Positions 12,418 to 19,109 of a stretch of 20,184 bases of DNA are shown here, in pieces. The notes under the pieces were generated by a model. That model did no database searches and was not told where the DNA came from. It saw only the letters and a program-made list of their open reading frames with translations. A program made the position numbers and the translations under genes. How positions within the stretch are numbered: position 1 is the stretch's first letter; every line of letters begins with the position of its first letter. Source of the stretch: a virus; the IMG/VR virus record IMGVR_UViG_3300040801_002725, positions 1 to 20,184 of that record. One strand, 5' to 3'.

Positions 12418-13398
12418 TTGAACCTCTGCGTCTATACCTGAGAAGGTATTCTTTATGAGTGTGTCAACGAGATATATTTTTCCATACTTAACTAACACGT
12501 CGTTAACGTCTTTACAACCAGATCCTTGAATAAACGCTACGTCCCAACCTTGCTTTATAGCCTGACGAGCTCCTGTAGCGCCATCTCCTTCAAGGTCTGG
12601 TATATATATCTTCTTACGTCTACTTCGTTTTAACCATTCTATCTGTCCCTCTTCCATCTTATTCGTAAGAATTGCTGTGGCGTAAGGATATAATGATAGA
12701 GCGTCGTAAACGCCCTCAACTATAAAAAGAGGTATATCATCGAACTTAAAAATATTATCAAAGTCCCATAATACTGCTCCTCTCTCAACGTGTGCACTGT
12801 TATACTTGCTCTTTCGTTCTCCAGTAAGATCTCTTCCTTGGTAAAAGATACACTTGCCATCCTTATAGAATGGTGTTATGAGCATCGCGGCCCATTGTCT
12901 ACCGTAGGGATTATCAACACCGCAAAGTCTAAAATCAACAATATGTTCAGGTATCTTTCTTTCTTTAAGGTATATTCGAGCTATTTCAGCCCACACGTCA
13001 TCGTTTCCAGCTTCTGAAAGTTTGTAGAACTGCTCAGGCAGCTCTATTTCTTTTATATCTAATTTTTTATCCTTCTTTTGCGCCTTTTTTTCTTGATCTT
13101 CTTTAAAGTCCAAAGGATCTACGACCTTCTTCCATTCGTCATGAGGTACCCCAAACTCAACGAGAATCTTTCGCATCTTTCGAGGAACGACTTTATGAAC
13201 AGAAGGATCATACATAGCGCTCTCACCACAATTAAAGCAGTTGAACCCTACAGTGTCTCCATCAAACTTAAAACCAGCCCTATCTCCTTTCTTTCCGTGA
13301 TCACATGCGCTATGAAGAACCTTATGCCACCCTCCTCCATATCCACCGTCTTTAAAATAAACGTATCGTCTTATAATATCTTCAAGATTCTCTCTCAC
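12397..13398 (-). CDS. gp61: DNA primase (gp61-like)
   Basis: A 333-residue protein, near T4 gp61 (342). The N-terminal zinc-binding region has Cys32/His34 and Cys54-x2-Cys57 (SACDHGKKGDRAGF...FNCFNCGES). The TOPRIM catalytic part shows Glu228 in LFIVEGVYDALSL, Asp268 and Asp272 in YIPDLEGDG and Asp297/Asp301 in KDVND, like the KDPDE motif of DnaG. It makes RNA primers on the lagging strand with the gp41 helicase. The central linker (about 98-118) is strongly charged (KEDQEKKAQKKDKKLD). The start is GTG 13398 with AGAGG 5 nt upstream. It follows the small 94 aa gene by 8 bases and overlaps the opposing gene at its 3' end. Confidence 0.9.
   Translation of the reverse strand: MRENLEDIIRRYVYFKDGGYGGGWHKVLHSACDHGKKGDRAGFKFDGDTVGFNCFNCGESAMYDPSVHKVVPRKMRKILVEFGVPHDEWKKVVDPLDFKEDQEKKAQKKDKKLDIKEIELPEQFYKLSEAGNDDVWAEIARIYLKERKIPEHIVDFRLCGVDNPYGRQWAAMLITPFYKDGKCIFYQGRDLTGERKSKYNSAHVERGAVLWDFDNIFKFDDIPLFIVEGVYDALSLYPYATAILTNKMEEGQIEWLKRSRRKKIYIPDLEGDGATGARQAIKQGWDVAFIQGSGCKDVNDVLVKYGKIYLVDTLIKNTFSGIDAEVQLNIRCR
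12434..12454 (+). terminator. Weak plus-strand terminator inside primase gene
   Basis: ATACCT (12434-12439), GNRA-type loop GAGA, AGGTAT (12444-12449), then TCTTT. It lies 17 bases after the stop of the plus operon, within the primase 3' end. The stem is short and the T-run interrupted, so efficiency is uncertain. Confidence 0.4.
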
Positions 13399-13406
13399 GT
13401 GTACCT

Positions 13407-13691
13407 CTAAACTGATTTTGAGTACAGATCTATCATGTCTTTTAATATTAGGTGTATGTCAGCGCCATTGTATATATAAACGTATTCCATCTTCCAGTTT
13501 TCTAAAGTCTCATTAGAAATAAGCAAACCGTGTCGAGTATACTCAAAGTACTCTAACTCGTTAGGAGGAGCTTCTCCAAGTTTATAAATTCCGTCAGGCT
13601 TTGTTTTAACTGAAATATGTTGACAATCTACGTTCACGCTTCTCTTTTTTCCATCAAGAGGGCCACCTAGAAATAAAACGTCTTTAAACAT
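13407..13691 (-). CDS. Small GGPLDG-type phage protein, 94 aa
   Basis: The protein starts MFKDVLFLGGPLDGKKRSV. A GGPxDG segment followed by a basic stretch and aromatic strands (ELEYFEYTRHGLLI, WKMEYVYIYNG) is typical of small conserved proteins of unknown function in many phages. The rest alternates strands and ends with a helix (IHLILKDMIDLYSKSV). It sits 8 bases upstream of the primase and 30 bases downstream of the -1 frame extension of gp26. The ribosome site is weak (GGTG-like). No catalytic function can be assigned. Confidence 0.75.
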   Translation of the reverse strand: MFKDVLFLGGPLDGKKRSVNVDCQHISVKTKPDGIYKLGEAPPNELEYFEYTRHGLLISNETLENWKMEYVYIYNGADIHLILKDMIDLYSKSV

Positions 13692-13721
13692 AATTATACA
13701 CCAATATTAATAAATTGTACA

Positions 13722-13955
13722 TTATCGACGCTGTCTTTTTAAACGTTTATTGTCAGCTGCCGTCTTTCTTTCTAAAAATTCACTCACGCGACTCTTCTCA
13801 TACACAGACATATTCATTATCTCAGTGTAACTTATACTTCCTTTCATGTAATATGCTAGTTCTATTGAAGAGTCTATAATGCTCTCGGCTTCCGTTGAAA
13901 AGCGATCAAAAAGATCCTTGATCCTTTGAGGATCCCCGCTCTTCAACGTTACATA
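13722..13955 (-). CDS. -1 frame extension of gp26 (GT-like chaperone tail)
   Basis: Seventy-seven codons in the -1 frame relative to gp26, entered at the TTTTTTT heptamer (13961-13955). The first residues after the slip would be Tyr-Val-Thr-Leu-Lys-Ser-Gly-Asp-Pro. The frame has no ATG until residue 37 and no ribosome site before the TTG at 13946, so independent initiation is unlikely. The sequence is helical (PQRIKDLFDRF, SIIDSSIELAYYMKGSISYTEIMNMSVYEKSRVSEFLERK) and ends strongly basic (NKRLKRQRR). YYMKGSISYTEIMNM-type helices are common in tail assembly chaperones. The fused product would be 411 residues (334 of gp26 plus 77). I propose it is the equivalent of the T part of lambda gpGT, binding the tape measure protein. 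A TTG-initiated separate protein of 74 residues is the alternative. Confidence 0.7.
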   Translation of the reverse strand, partial: YVTLKSGDPQRIKDLFDRFSTEAESIIDSSIELAYYMKGSISYTEIMNMSVYEKSRVSEFLERKTAADNKRLKRQRR

Positions 13956-13961
13956 AAAAAA
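13893..13961 (-). promoter_or_regulatory. Programmed -1 ribosomal frameshift signal
   Basis: In the gp26 frame the mRNA reads ACU UUU UUU AUG UAA, so U-UUU-UUU (13961-13955) is a canonical X-XXY-YYZ slippery site. After a 6-nt spacer (AUGUAA), CGUUGAAGAGCG (13948-13937) pairs with CGCUUUUCAACG (13904-13893) as 12 continuous base pairs with one G-U. The 32-nt interior contains a 6-bp GATCCT-CAA-AGGATC hairpin (13934-13920). Site, spacer and stem all meet the usual requirements. Confidence 0.85.
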
Positions 13962-14956
13962 GTTAAAGGATTCAACGGCGCAGAAGCCTTAGCTATCTTT
14001 CCGCAGTCTTTGCATTGTAAAGACACGTCAAAGTTTACACCCCAGTTTCCAGATTTTTCTAACGCTTCTTCAATCTGATCTATCCACTTACTCTTAATCA
14101 TAGATAACCACTCTGATATAAGACCTTTATCATTGATATCATCAACGCTGTCAATCCTATTAACTAAAATGTCTAGCCATAATCGTTCTTGATTTTCGTT
14201 ATTAACGTTAGGATCTTTTACTGGGGTAGAAGCTACCATTAATTTTATGAATTCTTTAAACCGTAGCGGTGTGAACCGTACTACTTGGCCGTTTTCTAAA
14301 GTAACGCTGAAGCGTTTCTTAACAGTAGTTGGTGCAATCTCTTTGGTATTTGAAATAAAATTGTCAAGATCGAGAACGTAGGAGTGATCGTGCGCGTCTT
14401 TACAGTCGTGTTTGAAGCGAATCTCATACTCTGAACCGTAAGTTACCTTTCTCAGTGCCAGAAGAATCATATCAATATCTTTCTGAAAGAGCTTATCTGG
14501 ATGAATAACCTGTGGAACACATTTTTTAATAACTTTCTTTACAGCTTCGCCGTTTAAGAGTAAGTGAGGGCTTCTCATATTTAAGGCGTCAATGCCAGAC
14601 ATCGCGTGAATCTTTAGCTCGCCGTCTTTAACATCACTATCCAATTCACCATTCGTATAGAGTAAACCTCTTGAAGGAATTCTGTATATTTCTTCGGGAA
14701 TAATAACCCTTTCTAATAGGGGATTGTTTCGTCTCTGTGCTTGCACCGGTTTAGGATCATAATCTTCTTCAAAAAAACTAACACCAGGATTAGAGACTGC
14801 ATCTTCTTCGTGCCTTTCATACTTAATTGCTGGCTGTTCTCTTTTCTTTGCTCCAGGAGGAAGAGCAAATTCTGGAATGGTCTCGTATAATTCATCATGT
14901 GGAACAACGTTAGAAAAACCTTTTGGACCATTCTCTTCTGTAATATCTTTTGACAT
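13949..14956 (-). CDS. gp26: gp26-family tail assembly/baseplate hub protein
   Basis: A 335-residue member of the T4 gp26 baseplate family (T4 gp26 is 208). After a polar N-terminal ~85 residues come the family landmarks: a L/IPSRGLLY-type motif (RIPSRGLLYTNG), the MSGIDALNM block, and KDIDMILLALRKVTYGSEYEI followed by a Cys/His-containing stretch. The C-terminus has Cys315-x2-Cys318 and ends LNPLTFFM. gp26 is classically called a hub subunit, though a chaperone role in tail assembly fits better with the frameshift seen at its end. Its stop lies right after a U7 run that allows -1 frameshifting into a 77-codon extension. It is divergent from the probable tape measure gene, and a late-type promoter precedes it. 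Confidence 0.75.
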   Translation of the reverse strand: MSKDITEENGPKGFSNVVPHDELYETIPEFALPPGAKKREQPAIKYERHEEDAVSNPGVSFFEEDYDPKPVQAQRRNNPLLERVIIPEEIYRIPSRGLLYTNGELDSDVKDGELKIHAMSGIDALNMRSPHLLLNGEAVKKVIKKCVPQVIHPDKLFQKDIDMILLALRKVTYGSEYEIRFKHDCKDAHDHSYVLDLDNFISNTKEIAPTTVKKRFSVTLENGQVVRFTPLRFKEFIKLMVASTPVKDPNVNNENQERLWLDILVNRIDSVDDINDKGLISEWLSMIKSKWIDQIEEALEKSGNWGVNFDVSLQCKDCGKIAKASAPLNPLTFFM

Positions 14957-14983
14957 ATCTATTATCCTATCAATGTTAAAAAT

Positions 14984-14991
14984 TATAAGTA
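14984..14991 (+). promoter_or_regulatory. Candidate late promoter for tape measure gene
   Basis: TATAAGTA (14984-14991) is 7 of 8 to the late consensus, 32 bases before the ATG at 15023. It directly abuts the minus-strand late promoter for gp26. Confidence 0.5.
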
Positions 14992-14999
14992 TATTTATT
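14992..14999 (-). promoter_or_regulatory. Candidate late promoter for gp26
   Basis: The minus strand reads AATAAATA (14999-14992), 7 of 8 to the consensus, 36 bases upstream of the gp26 ATG. Confidence 0.55.
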
Positions 15000-15022
15000 A
15001 TCTATCTTTGTGGGAATTTTAC

Positions 15023-17800
15023 ATGGCAACTGCGGATCTTTCATCATTAAACGGACTAATAGACGCGATACAAAGAAATACACAAGCGGAACAAACCGCT
15101 ATTCAAGAATTGCGAAATATATATAATGCCAAAGGTCGTGGTAGGAATCAAACAGGTGAGAGTAATAGCATACGAGCTACCCAGACTAGGGAGACGAGAA
15201 TACGAGAAGCACAGTTAAAGGTAATTGAGGACAATATAAAGGCGTTTCACGGTCTTAACGAGGCCTCAATAGATTCAATAGCAGCTCTTCGACAGAATGG
15301 AAGATTGTCAGATGCTGCAACTCAAGAATTTGTAAATCAGTTAGACACTCTTTCTCAACAAACCTCAAATCTTTCCGAAGAACAAAGAGACGAAATTGAC
15401 GGTATTAGAGATCTTATTCGCCAGAATGGAATTCAGGAAGAGCATCTCGAAAGAATAAACGATATCACCAGCGATCAGATACGAGCGGATTTAGATGCGC
15501 TTAGAATTCAAGAAGAAACTAATAGAATCCAAGGAAATAATATCGGAGGTTTGTCATCTTTAGGTGAGTCAATATCAGCAGCTGGTGCAAATCTTGGTAG
15601 TTTTAAAACAATAATAGGTCTTGGCAGCGCCGCTCTTAATAGAATGTTTGAGATGGTTGAAAACGCTGGGAGAACACTTGGGCCAAATCTCACTGGCTTA
15701 GAATTAGAAGAATTTGGCGATGTTGTTGAACGTCTTGGAATAAGTCAGACCGAGTATCTTCAAATTGTTGAACAGAATAGAACCGCTCTTATTACTGCTA
15801 CAGGACAGTTAGAAGATTTTAGAGACGTTGGAAGAAACTATATTGATAACTTAGAGCAACAGCGAGACGCGCTCTACGATATAACTGGAAGTTCTACTGA
15901 AGCATCATTCCTGTTCGCTGAGTTATCTAAAACATTAAACGAACAGACGATAGCAGTAACGATGGAAGAGCTCAATGCTCAACTTCAGGGCCCAGACGGC
16001 CTTATCTCTAATATGTCTTTCTTAGCAAAAACGGAAGGTAAATCGATTAGAGAAATGAATGCTATGGTAGATAGCCTGATGCGTTCTAATGAGATGCGGG
16101 CTGTAGGCCTTGGCATGGAGGAAAAAGAAAGAAAGCTAAGAGTTAAGAACTTCTTTGCTTTTGCTGAACAAACTCGCGCTATGGGTATGAGCGTTGAACA
16201 AACTATAGAGTTTCAGCGAGCGATGGCCAGTGCTAACAAAGAGCTGTCAGCAAAAGATTATGTAGATCAAATCGGTCAATTTATATCTGGTGCTTCAGCG
16301 CTAGGTATAGAACAAGAAAAACTTTTAGCATTTAGAGTCGCAAGCTTAAAGCCGCTACAAAAACGATCAGAAGAAGAGATAAAACTCTTGTCTGACGTGT
16401 CTACAGAGGTTGAAAACCGACTTGCTGATGCTCTTGGTGGCGTTGGTTCTTTAACAGACCAACAAGCGATCGCTATGAACTTAACGGCTAGGACTATAAA
16501 TGAAAGAATATCACCATATATGAATTCTGTCGGGGCAGCTGCTTCTGTTGCTGGTAATGAGCATAAGGCACTCTCAGAAGAAACCAGAGAAGTTATTAAA
16601 GCGTACGATCCTTTTAAAGAAGGTTTAGTTAGCGGCGCCGCAGAGTTAAAGAAACACGCAGAGACAGTAAGTGCTATAGCGGGTTCAGAAGAACTTGCTG
16701 GCGGGATGGCAGGTCTTTCGGCAGCAGCAGGAGTAGCTAAAGGAGTTGTTAACGCTGCTTCAACATTAAATGAAATGTTTAGAAGACACGCAGATCCATC
16801 TAGAGGCGGCTTTGCCGCCTCTATTGGAAATAAGACTAAAGGACTAGTTGGCGCTACCGTTAAGGGTGCCGGTGCTCTAGGCGTTTTTGCATTGGCTGCT
16901 GGAGCAGCTACCGACGCCGTCACGGCAATAAGAACTGGAGAGTCTCAAAGTGCTAGCTTTATTGAAAATAACTTTCCCAATCTGTGGGATAAGATGATAG
17001 GCATGGCTGGAACAGATGTAGAAGCGGCAAAAAGTGCGTGGCAATACGTAACAGACGCTGGTTCTAAGCTCGTTGACGGCGTTAAGAATCTAAATAAAGA
17101 TCTCGAGGACGCCCAAAAACGAAGAGTTGACATGGATGAGGCAGAAGCAAGAATAAGATCGCGCGTAGAGAGAAATGATCGGTGGGCTGGAAATCTTGGT
17201 GGCTGGGCTGGTTTTGGTAACAAGTCTCAAGAGGATATAGACGAGATAGTAGCAGAAAAGATGCGCGAGATGTATCCTGATTATGATAAAATTCAAGCGA
17301 CCCGAGCGGCAGAAAACGATCCAGAATTTCAAGCTCAGCAGAATGACGCTTTGGCTCATCTTAATGCTCTTAACGAAGGAACAATAACCGATCCAAGCGG
17401 TGCGGTTACCGGAGTAAATCACCTAGAGAAACGAATAGAAGCCATAGTTGATAACATTAGTTCAGACGGCAAGATCACAATGCAGGAAGAAGGGCATCTT
17501 AAATTCTTGAGATCCGTACAAGAATCTGTTGATAATCTAGGCCAGCTTGATGACGCTAAGGCGCAAGTAGAAAGACAGAATCTTGACACACAATTAAAGA
17601 TTTTAGAAGGAATAATACGTCTCAATAAATCAAATGAAGAGACACGCGATAGGATGGCAGAGAATAGAGATAAACTAGCAGATATAATTCAAAGCATGTT
17701 AAAACAGAACGATCTTACTGAAGAACAAGCCGAATCTTTAAAAGCTATGCAACGAAAAGGAACAATAAGTTTTGGTAACCCTAAGCCGTTTGGTAGATAG
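15023..17800 (+). CDS. Probable tail tape measure protein
   Basis: A 925-residue protein from ATG 15023 (GGGA 8 nt upstream); a TTG at 15008 is in frame but has no ribosome site. The chain is mostly helical and Gln/Glu/Ala-rich, with long coiled-coil segments near both ends (NTQAEQTAIQELRNIYN; LRSVQESVDNLGQLDDAKAQ). About two thirds along is a Gly/Ala-rich hydrophobic region (LGVFALAAGAATDAVTAI). This build matches tape measure proteins, which set tail length and enter the host envelope. T4's counterpart gp29 is 590 residues. A fully helical 925-residue ruler at 0.15 nm per residue would span about 140 nm. It is adjacent to the gp26 gene with the chaperone-type frameshift. Another large virion protein cannot be excluded. 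Confidence 0.6.
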   Translation: MATADLSSLNGLIDAIQRNTQAEQTAIQELRNIYNAKGRGRNQTGESNSIRATQTRETRIREAQLKVIEDNIKAFHGLNEASIDSIAALRQNGRLSDAATQEFVNQLDTLSQQTSNLSEEQRDEIDGIRDLIRQNGIQEEHLERINDITSDQIRADLDALRIQEETNRIQGNNIGGLSSLGESISAAGANLGSFKTIIGLGSAALNRMFEMVENAGRTLGPNLTGLELEEFGDVVERLGISQTEYLQIVEQNRTALITATGQLEDFRDVGRNYIDNLEQQRDALYDITGSSTEASFLFAELSKTLNEQTIAVTMEELNAQLQGPDGLISNMSFLAKTEGKSIREMNAMVDSLMRSNEMRAVGLGMEEKERKLRVKNFFAFAEQTRAMGMSVEQTIEFQRAMASANKELSAKDYVDQIGQFISGASALGIEQEKLLAFRVASLKPLQKRSEEEIKLLSDVSTEVENRLADALGGVGSLTDQQAIAMNLTARTINERISPYMNSVGAAASVAGNEHKALSEETREVIKAYDPFKEGLVSGAAELKKHAETVSAIAGSEELAGGMAGLSAAAGVAKGVVNAASTLNEMFRRHADPSRGGFAASIGNKTKGLVGATVKGAGALGVFALAAGAATDAVTAIRTGESQSASFIENNFPNLWDKMIGMAGTDVEAAKSAWQYVTDAGSKLVDGVKNLNKDLEDAQKRRVDMDEAEARIRSRVERNDRWAGNLGGWAGFGNKSQEDIDEIVAEKMREMYPDYDKIQATRAAENDPEFQAQQNDALAHLNALNEGTITDPSGAVTGVNHLEKRIEAIVDNISSDGKITMQEEGHLKFLRSVQESVDNLGQLDDAKAQVERQNLDTQLKILEGIIRLNKSNEETRDRMAENRDKLADIIQSMLKQNDLTEEQAESLKAMQRKGTISFGNPKPFGR
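16801..16823. repeat. Perfect GC-rich hairpin inside tape measure gene
   Basis: TAGAGGCGGC (16801-16810), TTT, GCCGCCTCTA (16814-16823): a 10-bp perfect stem within coding sequence for SRGGFAAS. No U-run follows on either strand. It stands out in an AT-rich genome and could pause ribosomes or polymerase. Confidence 0.6.
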
Positions 17801-17809
17801 TTCATCTAT

Positions 17810-17817
17810 AATAAATA
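17810..17817 (+). promoter_or_regulatory. Candidate late promoter for 123 aa gene
   Basis: AATAAATA (17810-17817) within ATAATAAATA, 7 of 8 to the late consensus, 48 bases upstream of the ATG at 17866. It repeats the string seen at 9747-9756. Confidence 0.55.
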
Positions 17818-17865
17818 GTATAAGTTGAAATTATTGTTATTTAATTTAAAGGAGCACTTATAAAA

Positions 17866-18237
17866 ATGTTAATGGATTCAATAAGGTATATCTCTGGTGC
17901 AGATTGGAACTACGATATAGCCGGTTCTACACTCTCACCGCCGTCTGATGGTGACGTTATCACTCGTTTTACCGCCACACGTAAGTTTCGTTTACCTGCA
18001 AACTTTGCCGGTGTCGTTTTTAACCTCGGTACTAATCCTACATCTACAGCGCAGATTGCTATTAAAAAGAATGGAACCACCATCGGCGCCATTGCTATTA
18101 ATACTTCCGGTGTAGAAACACTTCCTACCGTTCCAGCGACAGATTTCGAGATTGACGACCGTTTAGAGATTGAGGTTGTTACCGCTGCCGGTATGGGTCA
18201 GGTCGGTATCACCATTAAGACTCTCGCTCTTCAATAA
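17866..18237 (+). CDS. Beta-rich virion protein (decoration or fibre-tip type)
   Basis: The 123-residue protein starts at ATG 17866, about 11 nt after GGAG. After an N-terminal ISGADWNYDI, it is nearly all beta strands: ITRFTATRKFRLPANFAGVVFNLGT, AQIAIKKNGTTIGAIAI, a Thr/Pro turn and DDRLEIEVVTAAGMGQVGITIKTLAL. The pattern 'lipid-like LPA..., I-KNG--IG-, GD/DDRL-I-' is one I recall in small phage virion proteins and fibre domains with a jelly-roll or Ig-like fold. Only Trp15 and no Cys. It lies between the tape measure gene and the prohead protease, has its own late promoter and a perfect terminator, so it may be made in high amount. Capsid decoration, fibre tip or adhesion are possible; none is proved. 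Confidence 0.6.
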   Translation: MLMDSIRYISGADWNYDIAGSTLSPPSDGDVITRFTATRKFRLPANFAGVVFNLGTNPTSTAQIAIKKNGTTIGAIAINTSGVETLPTVPATDFEIDDRLEIEVVTAAGMGQVGITIKTLALQ

Positions 18238-18257
18238 AAATAAAACACTTTAATATT

Positions 18258-18289
18258 TTAAAGGGAGATAATTATCTCCCTTTAATTTT
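18258..18289 (+). terminator. Perfect palindromic terminator after 123 aa gene
   Basis: Bases 18258-18285 form a 28-nt perfect palindrome with GGGAGAT/ATCTCCC arms and an AATT centre, followed by TTTT (18286-18289). It lies 20 bases after the stop and just before the next late promoter. The symmetry may also stop minus-strand transcripts. Confidence 0.8.
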
Positions 18290-18291
18290 GA

Positions 18292-18299
18292 TATAAATA
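18292..18299 (+). promoter_or_regulatory. Late promoter for prohead protease
   Basis: Exact TATAAATA (18292-18299), 41 bases before the ATG of gene 21 and 2 bases after the U-run of the upstream terminator. Confidence 0.8.
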
Positions 18300-18340
18300 A
18301 TTACATTATATATTAAAACAATTTGGAGTAAACAACTATT

Positions 18341-18976
18341 ATGAAAACGGAATTACTCGTTGAAGAGTTACAACCTAAAGAGGCTTCTATTATCGTTGAA
18401 GCTGATACGGGTAATAAGAACGTTTGGCTTAACGGTATTTTTATGCAGTGTGAGCAACAGAATCGCAACGGACGAATCTACTCTCTTAAAGAGATGGAAG
18501 GGTCCGTAAAGAGCGCCAATGAAATAATTAAAAAAACTCGAGGTTTATTAGGAGAGCTTGATCATCCGCAGACTCTTACTACAAATCTCGATCGGGTATC
18601 TCACGTTATTCGTGAATTAAATATTCGCGGTAACGACGTTTACGGTAAGGCTCTTCTTATCGATACGCCATGTGGTAATATAGCTAAAGAAATATCTAAA
18701 CATGTAAACTTTGGCGTGAGTTCTCGCGGAACAGGACAAGTTGCTGAAAGTGGGCAGGTGTCTGGTTATAATTTCGTGACCATTGATATCGTTGCCCAAC
18801 CATCCGCACATGATGCTTATCCTCGTACTGTGATGGAGAGCATCGAGATGTATCAGGGCGAGAAGGAGATCGTGTCTCTTGCCGAGGCCATTAAGCACGA
18901 TAAGGCAGCTCAAAAATATTTTCAAAAAGAGATACTTAAGTTCTTAAGCGAGGGTCTCTTTAAGAAGAAAAAATAA
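18341..18976 (+). CDS. gp21: Prohead core protease (gp21-like)
   Basis: A 211-residue serine protease, as long as T4 gp21 (212). Catalytic candidates are His75 in GELDHP and Ser127/Ser128 in FGVSSRG, with Asp149 in FVTIDIVAQPSAHDAYP as the third position. The herpes-assemblin-like protease cuts scaffold and head proteins after L/I-x-E sites during head maturation and cleaves itself. The C-terminal ~35 residues (KHDKAAQKYFQKEILKFLSEGLFKKKK) form a basic helix that may anchor it in the core. The ribosome site is GGAG. It is preceded by its own late promoter and followed by the scaffold gene, the usual 21-22 order. Confidence 0.95.
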   Translation: MKTELLVEELQPKEASIIVEADTGNKNVWLNGIFMQCEQQNRNGRIYSLKEMEGSVKSANEIIKKTRGLLGELDHPQTLTTNLDRVSHVIRELNIRGNDVYGKALLIDTPCGNIAKEISKHVNFGVSSRGTGQVAESGQVSGYNFVTIDIVAQPSAHDAYPRTVMESIEMYQGEKEIVSLAEAIKHDKAAQKYFQKEILKFLSEGLFKKKK

Positions 18977-19042
18977 CAAATCTAGTTTAATTTAACATAT
19001 TGATTTGATTATAAAAAATTATGTAACCTAAATGTATTAATG

Positions 19043-19068
19043 ATATTTATGTTAAAAAACATAAATAT
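19043..19068. repeat. Perfect inverted repeat containing a late promoter
   Basis: ATATTTATGTT (19043-19053) and AACATAAATAT (19058-19068) are exact reverse complements around AAAA. Each arm holds CATAAATA, one reading on each strand. Confidence 0.75.
19060..19067 (+). promoter_or_regulatory. Late promoter for prohead scaffold gene
   Basis: CATAAATA (19060-19067), 7 of 8 to the late consensus, 42 bases before the ATG at 19110. A mirror copy faces the other way at 19051-19044. Confidence 0.6.
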
Positions 19069-19109
19069 ATTAAGAGTTTACAAAATAACCCTTTATTGGA
19101 GAACTTAAG

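Larger units (their letters stand above)
18977..19109. other. Spacer between gp21 and scaffold gene
   Basis: An AT-rich 133-bp gap without ORF or GC-rich terminator. It contains a perfect 11-bp inverted repeat (19043-19068) that includes the late promoter for gene 22, and a GGAG ribosome site before ATG 19110. Confidence 0.6.

Noticed and set aside
13722-13946. Separate TTG-started 74 aa gene
   Set aside because: No ribosome site; the frame is continuous with gp26 through a correctly phased slippery site, so a frameshift extension is the better reading, though not proved.
15008-15022. TTG start for the tape measure protein
   Set aside because: No ribosome site upstream; ATG 15023 has GGGA at 8 nt.
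16276-16923. Minus-strand frame of 215 codons
   Set aside because: Antisense to the tape measure gene; Ala/Ser/Pro-rich composition typical of a reverse frame of Gly/Ala/Glu-rich codons, without ribosome site or promoter.
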